From NCBI RefSeq assembly GCF_031085375.1, contig NZ_JAVCWF010000001.1, positions 1,240,001 through 1,304,000 of the forward strand: a stretch of 64,000 bases of DNA, given 5' to 3'. The translations under genes and the position numbers were made by a program. This document shows positions 7,582 through 14,737 of the stretch, piece by piece. Position 1 is the stretch's first letter. Each line of letters opens with the position of its first letter. This DNA comes from Lactiplantibacillus brownii. GTDB lineage: Bacteria > Bacillota > Bacilli > Lactobacillales > Lactobacillaceae. Under the pieces are notes generated by a model. It made no database searches. It had not been told where the DNA came from and worked only from the letters and a program-made list of their open reading frames with translations.

Positions 7582-8541
7582 ATGACAGTAAAATTAGAGA
7601 CAATTATACACGGAGAAGCTAACTGGGAAGGCAAAGCCAATCAGAATTTTAATGAACTGAACTCAGACACGCTTCATTCATCAGGAGGGGTCGTGAGCAA
7701 GAACAATCTAATTCTCAACTCTGCAAATCCAAGAAACACTATGCATTGGAGAGCTCCGGTAGGTGGGAAGATTACGATTGAAACCAATAATTTATACAAG
7801 AATGGAATGAAAAATTTATTTAGCTTGATTCATAATGAACAGAAGCCTGGAGAAGATGAGGAAGTTTATGCACTTACTGATGACTATCCATTGGAGCCAA
7901 ACAGTAACTATGACATTTTCGTCGTAGCGTTTGGTGCTGTTGGCCTTAGTAATATTGATATATATATGATTTGTCATGATGCCGATGGTAAGGTAAATCC
8001 TACTTTGTTAGCTTCTAGAGTAGTACCGAGTCCCGTAAAAGCAGTCTTATATAAATTCAGTTTTAATTCTGGAAACAATGTTAGAGGTGCGTTTCGAATT
8101 GATAATAACGGATCGAATGATGGCGTTGACCATCATTTGTATTTCGGTGAGGTCTTTGTAGGAAAGTCAGAGTTCTGGAGTCCAGCACCAGGAGATGTGC
8201 GTGGTGATGATACTGGAGTAATCCCACTAACGATGGTTGGTGCAGTCGATGGGATTTATGGTGATGGTAAGTCTCCCGAGGCACGACGTGTTAATGATAT
8301 TGTGCATTTGACATCAGGCATTGTTGCTACAGCAGATATTCCAAATGGGACAAAGATATTAGCTATTCCGGATGAGTTCTTGGGTGCGGATGGTGAATTG
8401 GTTGGATTTTGTCGTAACGTTTTGACGCAAGAAAGCTTCCCAGTGACTATCAAGAATGGTGGGATGTACGTCGCCAAGCTATTAACAAATGGGCAGAAGC
8501 TCGATTTTGCAGGCATGACGTATTTAGGAAAGGACGTATAA
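7582..8541 (+). CDS. Phage fibre/receptor-binding candidate 2
   Basis: A 319-residue protein. ATG 7582 fits the AAAGGAAA ribosome site; an in-frame ATG at 7564 lies before that site. The N-terminus contains HGEANWEGKANQNFNEL, the same short NW motif as the proteins at 7136 and 9142. A middle domain (about 40-215) has the look of a carbohydrate-binding beta-sandwich (repeated Y/N/D-rich strands), and residues about 220-319 resemble the short shaft or tip seen in other Lactobacillus fibre proteins. Unlike its two relatives it has no G-tract leader. Function is inferred. Confidence 0.6.
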   Translation: MTVKLETIIHGEANWEGKANQNFNELNSDTLHSSGGVVSKNNLILNSANPRNTMHWRAPVGGKITIETNNLYKNGMKNLFSLIHNEQKPGEDEEVYALTDDYPLEPNSNYDIFVVAFGAVGLSNIDIYMICHDADGKVNPTLLASRVVPSPVKAVLYKFSFNSGNNVRGAFRIDNNGSNDGVDHHLYFGEVFVGKSEFWSPAPGDVRGDDTGVIPLTMVGAVDGIYGDGKSPEARRVNDIVHLTSGIVATADIPNGTKILAIPDEFLGADGELVGFCRNVLTQESFPVTIKNGGMYVAKLLTNGQKLDFAGMTYLGKDV

Positions 8542-8543
8542 GA

Positions 8544-8882
8544 ATGGCACAACTTTTATATTTTTGGGACGAAGACGAAGTATTAGATCACAGTGAACTA
8601 ATTATGACGGATGATGGATTACCTGATCCATTACCCAGTAATTCAACGTTAATTGCTCCGGCAAACGGCTTGTTTGAGCCTATTCATATTAACTCGGATA
8701 GAACCGCGTGGTTTGGAATATCCAAGGAAGAATGGTTGGCTGCACATCCAGCGCCTAAGCCTGAACCAACGGCTGAGCAGATGATGCTCATGCAACAGGC
8801 AAGTGATATAACGCAATTAAAGCAGTTGGCAATGGCACAAGCAAGCCAGATTGCCGCTCAAAGTAAAGGAAGTGCAGAATAA
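8544..8882 (+). CDS. Small phage tail-associated protein
   Basis: A 112-residue acidic protein (MAQLLYFWDEDEV) starting two bases after the fibre gene. The C-terminal third is a Gln/Met/Ala-rich helix (EQMMLMQQASDITQLKQLAMA). Similar proteins lie between fibre and XkdX genes in Lactobacillus prophages and may be fibre chaperones. Its stop overlaps the next start (TAATG). No domain was recognised with confidence. Confidence 0.65.
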   Translation: MAQLLYFWDEDEVLDHSELIMTDDGLPDPLPSNSTLIAPANGLFEPIHINSDRTAWFGISKEEWLAAHPAPKPEPTAEQMMLMQQASDITQLKQLAMAQASQIAAQSKGSAE

Positions 8883-9040
8883 TGACAATTTATGATCAAT
8901 GCAAATTGTTCAAATCATGGGGACAATATGATGCAAACTATTATCGGGTATTCGTTGGTGCAGGGCTTACAACTGAACAGTTTGAAGAAATTACTGGTGA
9001 AGAATATGTAAAGGAGACGGTGACTGATGTCAAAAATTAG
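8882..9040 (+). CDS. XkdX family phage protein
   Basis: A 52-residue protein beginning MTIYDQCKLFKSWGQYD and ending EITGEEYVKETVTDVKN. The pattern of an aromatic N-terminal half followed by G-L-T-x-E-Q-F-E-x-I-T-G-E-x-Y is the hallmark of XkdX, a tiny conserved protein of PBSX-type tail modules with unknown mechanism. Start and previous stop overlap (TAATG). The second leader ORF starts inside its 3' end in another frame. Confidence 0.85.
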   Translation: MTIYDQCKLFKSWGQYDANYYRVFVGAGLTTEQFEEITGEEYVKETVTDVKN

Positions 9041-9149
9041 TTTAGTATTAGAAAAATTCGGGGGGGGGGGGGGGGGGGGGCAGAGTAGCTTAAACACAGC
9101 TGTTCTAACCCTTTTATCATGCAGTCATGGGGGTGCTATCCATGACTAA
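9027..9149 (+). CDS. Leader ORF 2 with in-frame G21 tract (fibre switch candidate)
   Basis: ATG 9027 lies behind AAGGAGA (about 9010-9016, long spacing) and inside the end of the XkdX gene. The 40-residue product starts MSKISLVLEKF, continues with seven Gly from the G21 tract, and ends GGAIHD. The frame stays open to TAA 9147-9149, which overlaps ATG 9142 of the next fibre gene. In the other two frames stops come at TAG 9086-9088 and TAA 9091-9093, so any length that is not a multiple of three truncates the leader. From tract end to fibre ATG is 61 bases, as in leader 1, with the shared block TTCTAACCCTTT at the same offset. A regulatory leader is inferred. Confidence 0.7.
   Translation: MSKISLVLEKFGGGGGGGQSSLNTAVLTLLSCSHGGAIHD
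9060..9080 (+). repeat. G21 homopolymer tract
   Basis: Twenty-one consecutive G in an otherwise AT-rich phage region. It is far longer than expected by chance and is prone to slippage. The RNA could also form a G-quadruplex. Assembly length is uncertain for such runs. Confidence 0.92.
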
Positions 9150-9558
9150 TGCATATCGGAAAATTGATTTTGGTCAAACAAATTGGACAGGTCCACTTGA
9201 TGGAATGCTGGAGGCTTATGGTAAAGCTACGGATGACACCGGTTGGATAGATTTGCCATTAATGAATACAGTACCACTTGGCTATTTAAGTTATTTGAAA
9301 GTACGAGTTGTTGGTGAATCAGTCGCTCTCAGAACTCAATTTGCTGTCGGCACTTCGGGAGCAATTAATATTGCAGTAATTCCGTCAAACCTAATTCCAT
9401 TTGGATTCCGTTATTTGGTGGGATTTAGACTTGGTGGTATGGGTCCAATTCAGCTGATAATGGATTCTGACCATCGATTAATCGCCAACATTCCTAAAGA
9501 TGCCATTGATCAACAAATTAATTGTGACACAGTAATTATGAATGGATACAGACTATAG
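9142..9558 (+). CDS. Small phage fibre/receptor-binding candidate 3
   Basis: A 138-residue protein. ATG 9142 overlaps the leader 2 stop (ATGACTAA), the same junction as at 7136; an alternative ATG at 9127 lies inside the leader. The weak ribosome site GGGGGTG (9128-9134) differs by one base from GGAGGTG. The N-terminus MTNAYRKIDFGQTNWTGPLD and the TDDTGWIDLPLMN segment align with the protein at 7136 (TKDTGWVDLNLLN), and the rest is divergent. It is likely an alternative tail-tip adhesin, inferred from this paralogy and from position. Confidence 0.62.
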   Translation: MTNAYRKIDFGQTNWTGPLDGMLEAYGKATDDTGWIDLPLMNTVPLGYLSYLKVRVVGESVALRTQFAVGTSGAINIAVIPSNLIPFGFRYLVGFRLGGMGPIQLIMDSDHRLIANIPKDAIDQQINCDTVIMNGYRL

Positions 9559-9577
9559 CAGTAGGAGATGAGATAGT

Positions 9578-9961
9578 GTGCTTGCTCACGTAGTAAAAAA
9601 TAGATTTTGGCTGTGGAAGGCACTTGAAACGTATGGGCTTGGAATATACTTTATTATCAAGCAAAATGCGTTTGAGTTCGAGCCACCACGGCCAAGCCTA
9701 CTAGATATTTTTGATGACCCGCCGGCTATTTTCATTTTAGCCGTTGTCGGAACGTTTGCTTTGGTCTATTCGTTATGGGATATAAATTTATCGTATTACA
9801 AACCAGTTATGACAGGGTTATTAACCTTTGCATGGCTATTTTTTATGATTGCTTTTGGTATCCACGACTTTGAAATTCAACGTTTTATCAGTTTTGAGTC
9901 GATGTACAGCTTTTTCGTACTAGCCTCGACTGTTTGTGAGATTGTGATTGGGGATGACTAA
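9578..9961 (+). CDS. Phage membrane protein of unknown function
   Basis: A 127-residue protein with GTG start behind GTAGGAGATG. It has three probable membrane segments (about 48-65, 72-92 and 105-123) after a polar N-terminal part. It sits between the fibre and lysis genes, where Lactobacillus prophages often carry a small membrane protein. No family was recognised; a lysis accessory or superinfection role is possible but not shown. Confidence 0.6.
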   Translation: MLAHVVKNRFWLWKALETYGLGIYFIIKQNAFEFEPPRPSLLDIFDDPPAIFILAVVGTFALVYSLWDINLSYYKPVMTGLLTFAWLFFMIAFGIHDFEIQRFISFESMYSFFVLASTVCEIVIGDD

Positions 9962-9963
9962 TA

Positions 9964-10161
9964 ATGAGCGACGCTGTTATTGTGGCCTTAATCACAACAA
10001 TGGGATCAATCTTTGTTGCGGCGTTGACTATTTGGAATAGTAATAAGGCTGCTGGCGGCGATAGCAAGGATAAATTAATCAAAGAAAACGAACGACTACA
10101 GAAGCAAGTTGATGGTTTGCAAGAGATTGTTGACTATTACAGAAAGAAGGAACCGAAATGA
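9964..10161 (+). CDS. Small phage membrane protein with coiled coil
   Basis: A 65-residue protein with one membrane segment (about 4-24, VIVALITTMGSIFVAALTIW) and a charged helix (about 38-62, KENERLQKQVDGLQEIVDYY) likely to form a coiled coil. This layout is common for a second holin or holin-associated protein upstream of a holin gene. Its stop overlaps the next start (ATGA). Confidence 0.65.
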   Translation: MSDAVIVALITTMGSIFVAALTIWNSNKAAGGDSKDKLIKENERLQKQVDGLQEIVDYYRKKEPK

Positions 10162-10448
10162 TGGAATTTATTCAACTGATTAATGGTGGAACAATCTTTT
10201 TAATCGCGGTCGCAACTTACCTGATTATTTGGGCAGTCAAGATGAGTAAGCTAAGCAATCAATTTTTGCCAGTTGCCGCGCTAATCATTGGTGCTGTAAT
10301 TGGTGTCTTAGTTAGCACCGTCCAAGGAGATGTTACTTGGCTAGTCGGTTTGATCGATGGCATGGTTGCTGGTGCAGTGAGTGTCGGTGGCAATGAATTA
10401 ATCAAATCAATTTTTGCCATGGTCCAACCTAAGGAGGCGGCAAAATGA
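10158..10448 (+). CDS. Phage holin-like protein
   Basis: A 96-residue protein with three hydrophobic segments (about 9-27, 36-54, 60-88) and a short charged C-terminus, directly before the endolysin and coupled to it by an ATGA overlap. Size, topology and place fit a class I holin, which forms pores that let the endolysin reach the wall. Start ATG 10158 is preceded by AAGGA. Confidence 0.78.
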   Translation: MMEFIQLINGGTIFLIAVATYLIIWAVKMSKLSNQFLPVAALIIGAVIGVLVSTVQGDVTWLVGLIDGMVAGAVSVGGNELIKSIFAMVQPKEAAK

Positions 10449-11512
10449 CCTTGAATGGTTTTGATTTAGCTAGTTATCAGGCTGGCCTTGATGTGAGTGA
10501 GTTAGCTGGTGATTTTGCAATCGTGAAAGCAACTGAGGGTGTTGACTATGTGAATCCGTTAATCAGTGGACACGCCAAGCAGACATTGGCGGCTGGTAAG
10601 AAACTTGGTGTTTATCATTTCATTCGAAACGATTCTGAGATTAAAGAACAAGCTGATTACTTTTTGACAACAGTCAGCTCATACGTTGGCAAGGCAATGC
10701 TAGTCTTGGACTTTGAAAATACTAGCGGTTCGACGATCCAGAATCAATCTGGAGTCTTCTTAGCCAAACAGTGGCTGGACTATGTTTATGATCGTACCGG
10801 CATTCGACCACTGATTTATACCGGATTGTCGTGTGAAAACTCATTGGATTGGTCATCCGTTGTCAGTGGTAGTTATGCTTTATGGATTGCGCAGTACAAC
10901 AACTACAATGCCGTCGAAGGATTTGCGCCCCGTGATTTGTACGGCTCCCTCAAACACTGGAAATCGGCAGCACTTTTCCAGTACACAAGTTCAGGACGTC
11001 TAGCTGGCTGGAATGCTGGCTTAGACTTTGATGTGTTCTATGGCGACGAGAAAACTTGGGATAGCTATGCTAAAACGCCCAAGACACCGACGGTCAGTGA
11101 ATCAGTCACCAAGTCAGCACAAAGTGGGCCACAATGGGTTTCAGAGTCCAAGACCTATACACTCAAGACGGCCGTCAAACTCCGTACTGGCGCTTCAACA
11201 TCTGCTCGTGTGATCACGACTTTAGCGGCTGGTTCAACGATTAAAACGGATGCTGCAATTATCGTTGGCGGTTATCGGTGGGTTCGTCAGCCTCGCTCTG
11301 GTGGATATGGCTATTTTGCAACTGGGCCAGCCAATAATACTTTAGCTTATGTGAGTTCAGGCACTGACCACACCTATTACACGGTCAAATCTGGCGATAG
11401 TTGGTGGGCGATTGCCAATAAGTTCGGTTTGAATATGAGTTCACTTGCCAAATTGAATGGGAAATCTACCAGTTCGATGATTCATCCGGACGACAAATTG
11501 ATGATCAGATAG
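10445..11512 (+). CDS. Endolysin: GH25 muramidase with SH3-like and LysM domains
   Basis: A 355-residue cell-wall hydrolase behind AAGGAGG. Residues 1-190 form a GH25 lysozyme domain: NGFDLASYQ, VKATEGVDY, the acidic LVLDFEN motif and WIAQYN are all present, giving N-acetylmuramidase activity. A linker (about 200-240) precedes an SH3-like wall-binding part (about 245-300, LRTGASTSARVITTLAAGS) and a C-terminal LysM (about 312-355, YYTVKSGDSWWAIANKFGL). No signal peptide is visible, so release depends on the holin. It is the last recognisable phage gene. Confidence 0.93.
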   Translation: MTLNGFDLASYQAGLDVSELAGDFAIVKATEGVDYVNPLISGHAKQTLAAGKKLGVYHFIRNDSEIKEQADYFLTTVSSYVGKAMLVLDFENTSGSTIQNQSGVFLAKQWLDYVYDRTGIRPLIYTGLSCENSLDWSSVVSGSYALWIAQYNNYNAVEGFAPRDLYGSLKHWKSAALFQYTSSGRLAGWNAGLDFDVFYGDEKTWDSYAKTPKTPTVSESVTKSAQSGPQWVSESKTYTLKTAVKLRTGASTSARVITTLAAGSTIKTDAAIIVGGYRWVRQPRSGGYGYFATGPANNTLAYVSSGTDHTYYTVKSGDSWWAIANKFGLNMSSLAKLNGKSTSSMIHPDDKLMIR

Positions 11513-11517
11513 TAAAG

Positions 11518-11583
11518 AGGCGGTCAAGTGATTGACCGTCCATACATAAAAAATCCCCATGTTGATGGATGGGCGACATGGGG
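11518..11583 (+). terminator. Two hairpins after the endolysin gene
   Basis: GGTCAA-GTGA-TTGACC (11523-11538) is a tight hairpin just after the stop. CCCCATGT (11555-11562) pairs with ACATGGGG (11576-11583). Neither has a clean T-tract, so termination of the late transcript is probable but not certain. Confidence 0.5.
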
Positions 11584-11885
11584 CGAACTTGAAACGGACA
11601 ACTAGCTCTAGTTATCCGTGCTAACAATGGGCTAAGGGGAGCGACACCCCTAACTCTTATCAATTACGCAAAAGGTGTGTAATTTACTTTGGAAAGATTG
11701 AATTAAATTTACTGATGATCAGTATGTAACTGACGCTGCCCACTGGAAAGTACCACAAAAGTTCCCACAATTCGGTAATTAAGCATAGATTATCATAGAC
11801 AGTAAATTTTTAAAATACTATTAAATTGGCATTGGTATAGTACTATAAATCCCTATATATAGGGAAAGTAACCCATATTGTATAA
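11584..11885. other. Gene-poor prophage edge
   Basis: No complete gene was found. The stretch holds an imperfect inverted repeat around AACTAGCTCTAGTT (11601-11614), GGGG/CCCC pairing near 11637-11649, a 26-codon open tail from 11702 to TAA 11782 (ending HWKVPQKFPQFGN, perhaps the remnant of a lost gene), and palindromes at 11836-11847 and 11850-11865 (CCCTATATATAGGG core). The prophage right attachment site is probably in this stretch but was not identified. Confidence 0.45.
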
Positions 11886-11928
11886 CAAAAAAAGTTTCAA
11901 TACCATATAGACATTTGGCAGAAACTTT
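11886..11928 (-). terminator. mscL terminator
   Basis: AAAGTTTC (11891-11898) pairs with GAAACTTT (11921-11928); on the minus strand the hairpin is followed by a T-run. It lies right after the mscL stop. Confidence 0.75.
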
Positions 11929-11937
11929 GCTTTGGGG

Positions 11938-12327
11938 TTATTTTTTAGCTTGTTCCTTCAATAAATCGCGGATTTCACTCAAATATTGTTCTGATAAATC
12001 TGGTGTTGCCTCGTCTTCTTCATCGTCCGCCGGTTCAGTTCGCACCACGCGATTAATAATTTTGACCATAAAGAATACGACAATCGCAACAATGAAGAAG
12101 TTGATGACGGCATTGAGAAAGGCGCCGTATTTAAAAGTGGCTTCCCCAATCGTGAACTTCAAATTGGATAAATCAATTTTGCCTAAGAAAATCCCAATTA
12201 ATGGATTAATGAGATAGTCCGTCAAAGATTTGACGATAGCCGTGAAAGCCGAGCCAATAATGACCCCAACGGCTAAATCAATCACATTACCACGCGCAAT
12301 AAATGTTTTAAATTCTTCAATCATCAT
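11938..12327 (-). CDS. mscL: Large-conductance mechanosensitive channel MscL
   Basis: A 129-residue protein of normal MscL length. The N-terminal [21 protein letters not shown] is the conserved first helix with the pore-lining segment, the second membrane helix is at about 68-92 ([18 protein letters not shown]), and the acidic C-terminal bundle ends [14 protein letters not shown]. The channel opens on membrane tension and releases solutes during osmotic downshift. ATG 12327 lies 7 bases behind GGGAG; a second ATG follows directly. Confidence 0.96.
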   Translation of the reverse strand: MMIEEFKTFIARGNVIDLAVGVIIGSAFTAIVKSLTDYLINPLIGIFLGKIDLSNLKFTIGEATFKYGAFLNAVINFFIVAIVVFFMVKIINRVVRTEPADDEEDEATPDLSEQYLSEIRDLLKEQAKK

Positions 12328-12532
12328 GTATAAACTCCCTTTAGTTTTATCTTAACCAGTATAGCGAAAACTGAAAGTGTCCTCAACCGTATTGCTTAGA
12401 TTAACGGGATTTGTGCCAGTTTGATTGTTGAATTTTCTAATACTGAGCAATTGGTTTAAATTATTTATTGATTATAGATATCATAATAATATACAAGTGT
12501 TAAAATCTGCATATTAAGAAAGGGTGGTTCAG

Positions 12533-12787
12533 ATGTTAGGGTGGATTTGGTCATTGATTGTCGGTGGCGTGATTGGTGCGTTAGCAGGAGTGATTACGAG
12601 TCGGGATGTGCCAGCAGGCATACTTGGAAATATTATTGCCGGACTAGTGGGTGCCTGGATCGGTCAGGCCTTATTGGGAACTTGGGGACCGTCACTTGCC
12701 GGGATGGCAGTGATTCCGTCCATTATTGGTGCGGTAATCCTAGTCTTGATTGTCTCCGCACTCTTTGGGATGCGAAAGCGAAGCTAA
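12533..12787 (+). CDS. GlsB/YeaQ/YmgE-type membrane protein
   Basis: An 84-residue, very hydrophobic protein with three membrane segments. The GGxxG-rich segments (IVGGVIGALAGVIT, GNIIAGLVGAWIG) are typical of the transglycosylase-associated (GlsB/YeaQ) family, often stress-induced and of unknown activity. ATG 12533 is chosen because AAAGGG is correctly spaced; the in-frame GTG at 12524 is too close to that site. Confidence 0.85.
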   Translation: MLGWIWSLIVGGVIGALAGVITSRDVPAGILGNIIAGLVGAWIGQALLGTWGPSLAGMAVIPSIIGAVILVLIVSALFGMRKRS

Positions 12788-12830
12788 GGCTAGCTTAAGG
12801 TAATTACAAAAATTAGCGCGTGATAAAGTA

Positions 12831-12868
12831 GGATTGAAGCCCGGTTGAGGCTCAATCCTATTATTTTG
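12831..12868 (+). terminator. Probable terminator
   Basis: AGGATTGA (12831-12838) pairs with TCAATCCT (12853-12860), with GCC/GGC inside and a T-rich tail. It lies 43 bases after the GlsB-like gene. Confidence 0.6.
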
Positions 12869-12976
12869 GTCTTTCAAACGACTGCTAATCGTTTAAATCA
12901 CCGATAAAAGCGGTTGCATTTCCTGCTTGAGTTCGCTAAAGTGAAAGTATGACAACGAATTGAGAGGGTATTTTGA

Positions 12977-13798
12977 ATGTATAAAATGATCGTATGTGAT
13001 TTGGACGAAACTTTAATGAACGATGATGGCACGCTTTCGGATAAGAATGCGGCGGCAATTCAGGCGGCGACTGCCAAAGGCGTCTATTTTGTGCCAAATT
13101 CTGGGCGTAGCTACACGTCTTTCCAAAATGATTTGGAGAAGATGCAACTACGCGATCGCGCGGGTCAATATTCGATTTCTTATAATGGTGGGTTGATTCT
13201 GGAAAACGCGGGTAACCGTCCAATTGCGGTGAATGCGATGCCATATGAGATGGCGAAAAAAGTTTTCCAAGTGGGGGCGGCAAACCATGAGGCAGCCACC
13301 CATGTCTATACCCAAGATGTTTTGTACATTTATCATCCGACGCCAGAAGACTCAGCTTATTTGACCAATCGCGGCGTGTCCTTTGAAGTTCTGACGGATA
13401 CTGATTTTACGCGTTTTAAGCAGCTAAATATTATGAAAGTAATTATGGCCTTGCCAACGATGACCGGGCGCAAAGAGATGCGTGCAGCGGTTGAAGCACA
13501 AGTCGATCCTAGCGAGTTAGCTGTGACGTATTCCTCAGATCGCTATGTTGAATTTAATCGCGCCGGTGTTAACAAAGGATCAGCGTCTGTTCAACTGGGC
13601 AAGTTACTCAGGATTGCCCCTGCTGAAATTATTGCTGCCGGTGATAATAGTAATGATTTACCAATGTTAAAGGCGGTTGGACTACCAGTGAGTGTTCAAA
13701 ATGGGCTCGATGTGGTCAAATCTGTGGCTAAATATGTGACCGTTGCAGATAATAATCATGATGCCATCGCTGAAATTATTAATAAATTTATTCTATAA
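12977..13798 (+). CDS. Cof-type HAD-IIB hydrolase
   Basis: A 273-residue phosphatase of the Cof/YidA group. Motif I (VCDLDETLMNDDG) supplies the nucleophile Asp at about residue 8, motif II is in PNSGRS, and motifs III/IV are at the end (NKGSASVQL, then AAGDNSNDLPMLKAVG). A large cap domain lies between. Members dephosphorylate sugar phosphates and cofactors; the substrate cannot be told. It stands alone with its own ribosome site. Confidence 0.92.
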   Translation: MYKMIVCDLDETLMNDDGTLSDKNAAAIQAATAKGVYFVPNSGRSYTSFQNDLEKMQLRDRAGQYSISYNGGLILENAGNRPIAVNAMPYEMAKKVFQVGAANHEAATHVYTQDVLYIYHPTPEDSAYLTNRGVSFEVLTDTDFTRFKQLNIMKVIMALPTMTGRKEMRAAVEAQVDPSELAVTYSSDRYVEFNRAGVNKGSASVQLGKLLRIAPAEIIAAGDNSNDLPMLKAVGLPVSVQNGLDVVKSVAKYVTVADNNHDAIAEIINKFIL

Positions 13799-13936
13799 AG
13801 CTGTGGTGACAAAGCCGCAACATACTCCGTTTGAACTGAGGCTTTTACAAGTGGTATGATAGACACTGAAAATAGTGTTTTTTGATATTTTTGCCAGTGA
13901 TAACTCACTGGACATCAGTGAATGGAGGAACGCGCA

Positions 13937-14545
13937 ATGAGTGCGATTCGAGACGATTTAGCCAAAGCAATCAAAAATAAGAATCTCGTTGAAATCTATT
14001 CAAAAGGGACCAACGAGCAATTTAGTGTCGGCTATGTCATGCAACAAGACGAAAAGTTTGTCTTAGTCGAAGCCATTAATGTTGACGGTGAGTTAGATGG
14101 TCTAGTGGTTTTTCGGAAGACTTCCTTAGCTAAAGTGATTGCCGTTTCCGATTACTTGAAGAGTATGGCAACTATTGTTAGTTTAGCGCAGCAACGGGGC
14201 TACTATGATATTTGGAATACGGAACGGTTGATTACCAAGTTTTTGAAAAAAGAAGCTCATCACCAGCATTCCTTGTTAAAGACGTTACTGAAGTTGGCAT
14301 TCAAGAAAGACCAAGTGATTCAATTATCTGGTCGGATCAAGAAGCATGGCGACAGTTACACGGGCTTTATTCACAGCGAACATAAAAAGTATATTGAATT
14401 TAATTACGTCGATACGTTTGATTTAAGCCAACGACCACAAATCGCGGTACGTTATGCTGAAATCGACGAAGCAAGTTTCCATAGTTTCGAAACGTTCAAT
14501 ATTACGGCGGTCATTGAAAGTTACATGCCGGGTGATTTTCATTAA
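13937..14545 (+). CDS. Conserved protein of unknown function
   Basis: A 202-residue soluble protein. ATG 13937 is 8 bases behind GGAGG (13924-13928); the ATG at 13922 overlaps that site. The sequence appears to have two similar halves rich in short beta strands (VEIYSKGTNEQFSVGYVMQQ and VIQLSGRIKKHGDSYTGFIH). No motif or family was recognised. It is monocistronic and ends at a terminator. Confidence 0.75.
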   Translation: MSAIRDDLAKAIKNKNLVEIYSKGTNEQFSVGYVMQQDEKFVLVEAINVDGELDGLVVFRKTSLAKVIAVSDYLKSMATIVSLAQQRGYYDIWNTERLITKFLKKEAHHQHSLLKTLLKLAFKKDQVIQLSGRIKKHGDSYTGFIHSEHKKYIEFNYVDTFDLSQRPQIAVRYAEIDEASFHSFETFNITAVIESYMPGDFH

Positions 14546-14559
14546 ATTGATCTTAGAGG

Positions 14560-14597
14560 ACGTCAAGTTAGCTTTTCGCTAACCTGATGTTTTTTTA
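14560..14597 (+). terminator. Rho-independent terminator
   Basis: GTTAGC (14567-14572) pairs with GCTAAC (14578-14583), extended outward by TCA/TGA, and is followed by seven T. Confidence 0.8.
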
Positions 14598-14737
14598 TGA
14601 CCAAAAATGACCAATTTAAGGAAAGAAACGGTTAAGAATATTAAGTTTCACGAGATGAAATATACAAATGGCGTTGGTTTCGATACAATAGGACTAGTTA
14701 ATATCGGGTTTCTGGGGAGGGGCGCACCATCGTTTAT

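Noticed and set aside
11915..12217. Plus-strand ORF opposite mscL
   Set aside because: It is the complement of a clearly identified gene and has no ribosome site.
12541..12798. ORF overlapping the GlsB-like gene in another frame
   Set aside because: Its composition is rich in Cys, Trp and Arg, and the other frame gives a clear membrane protein.
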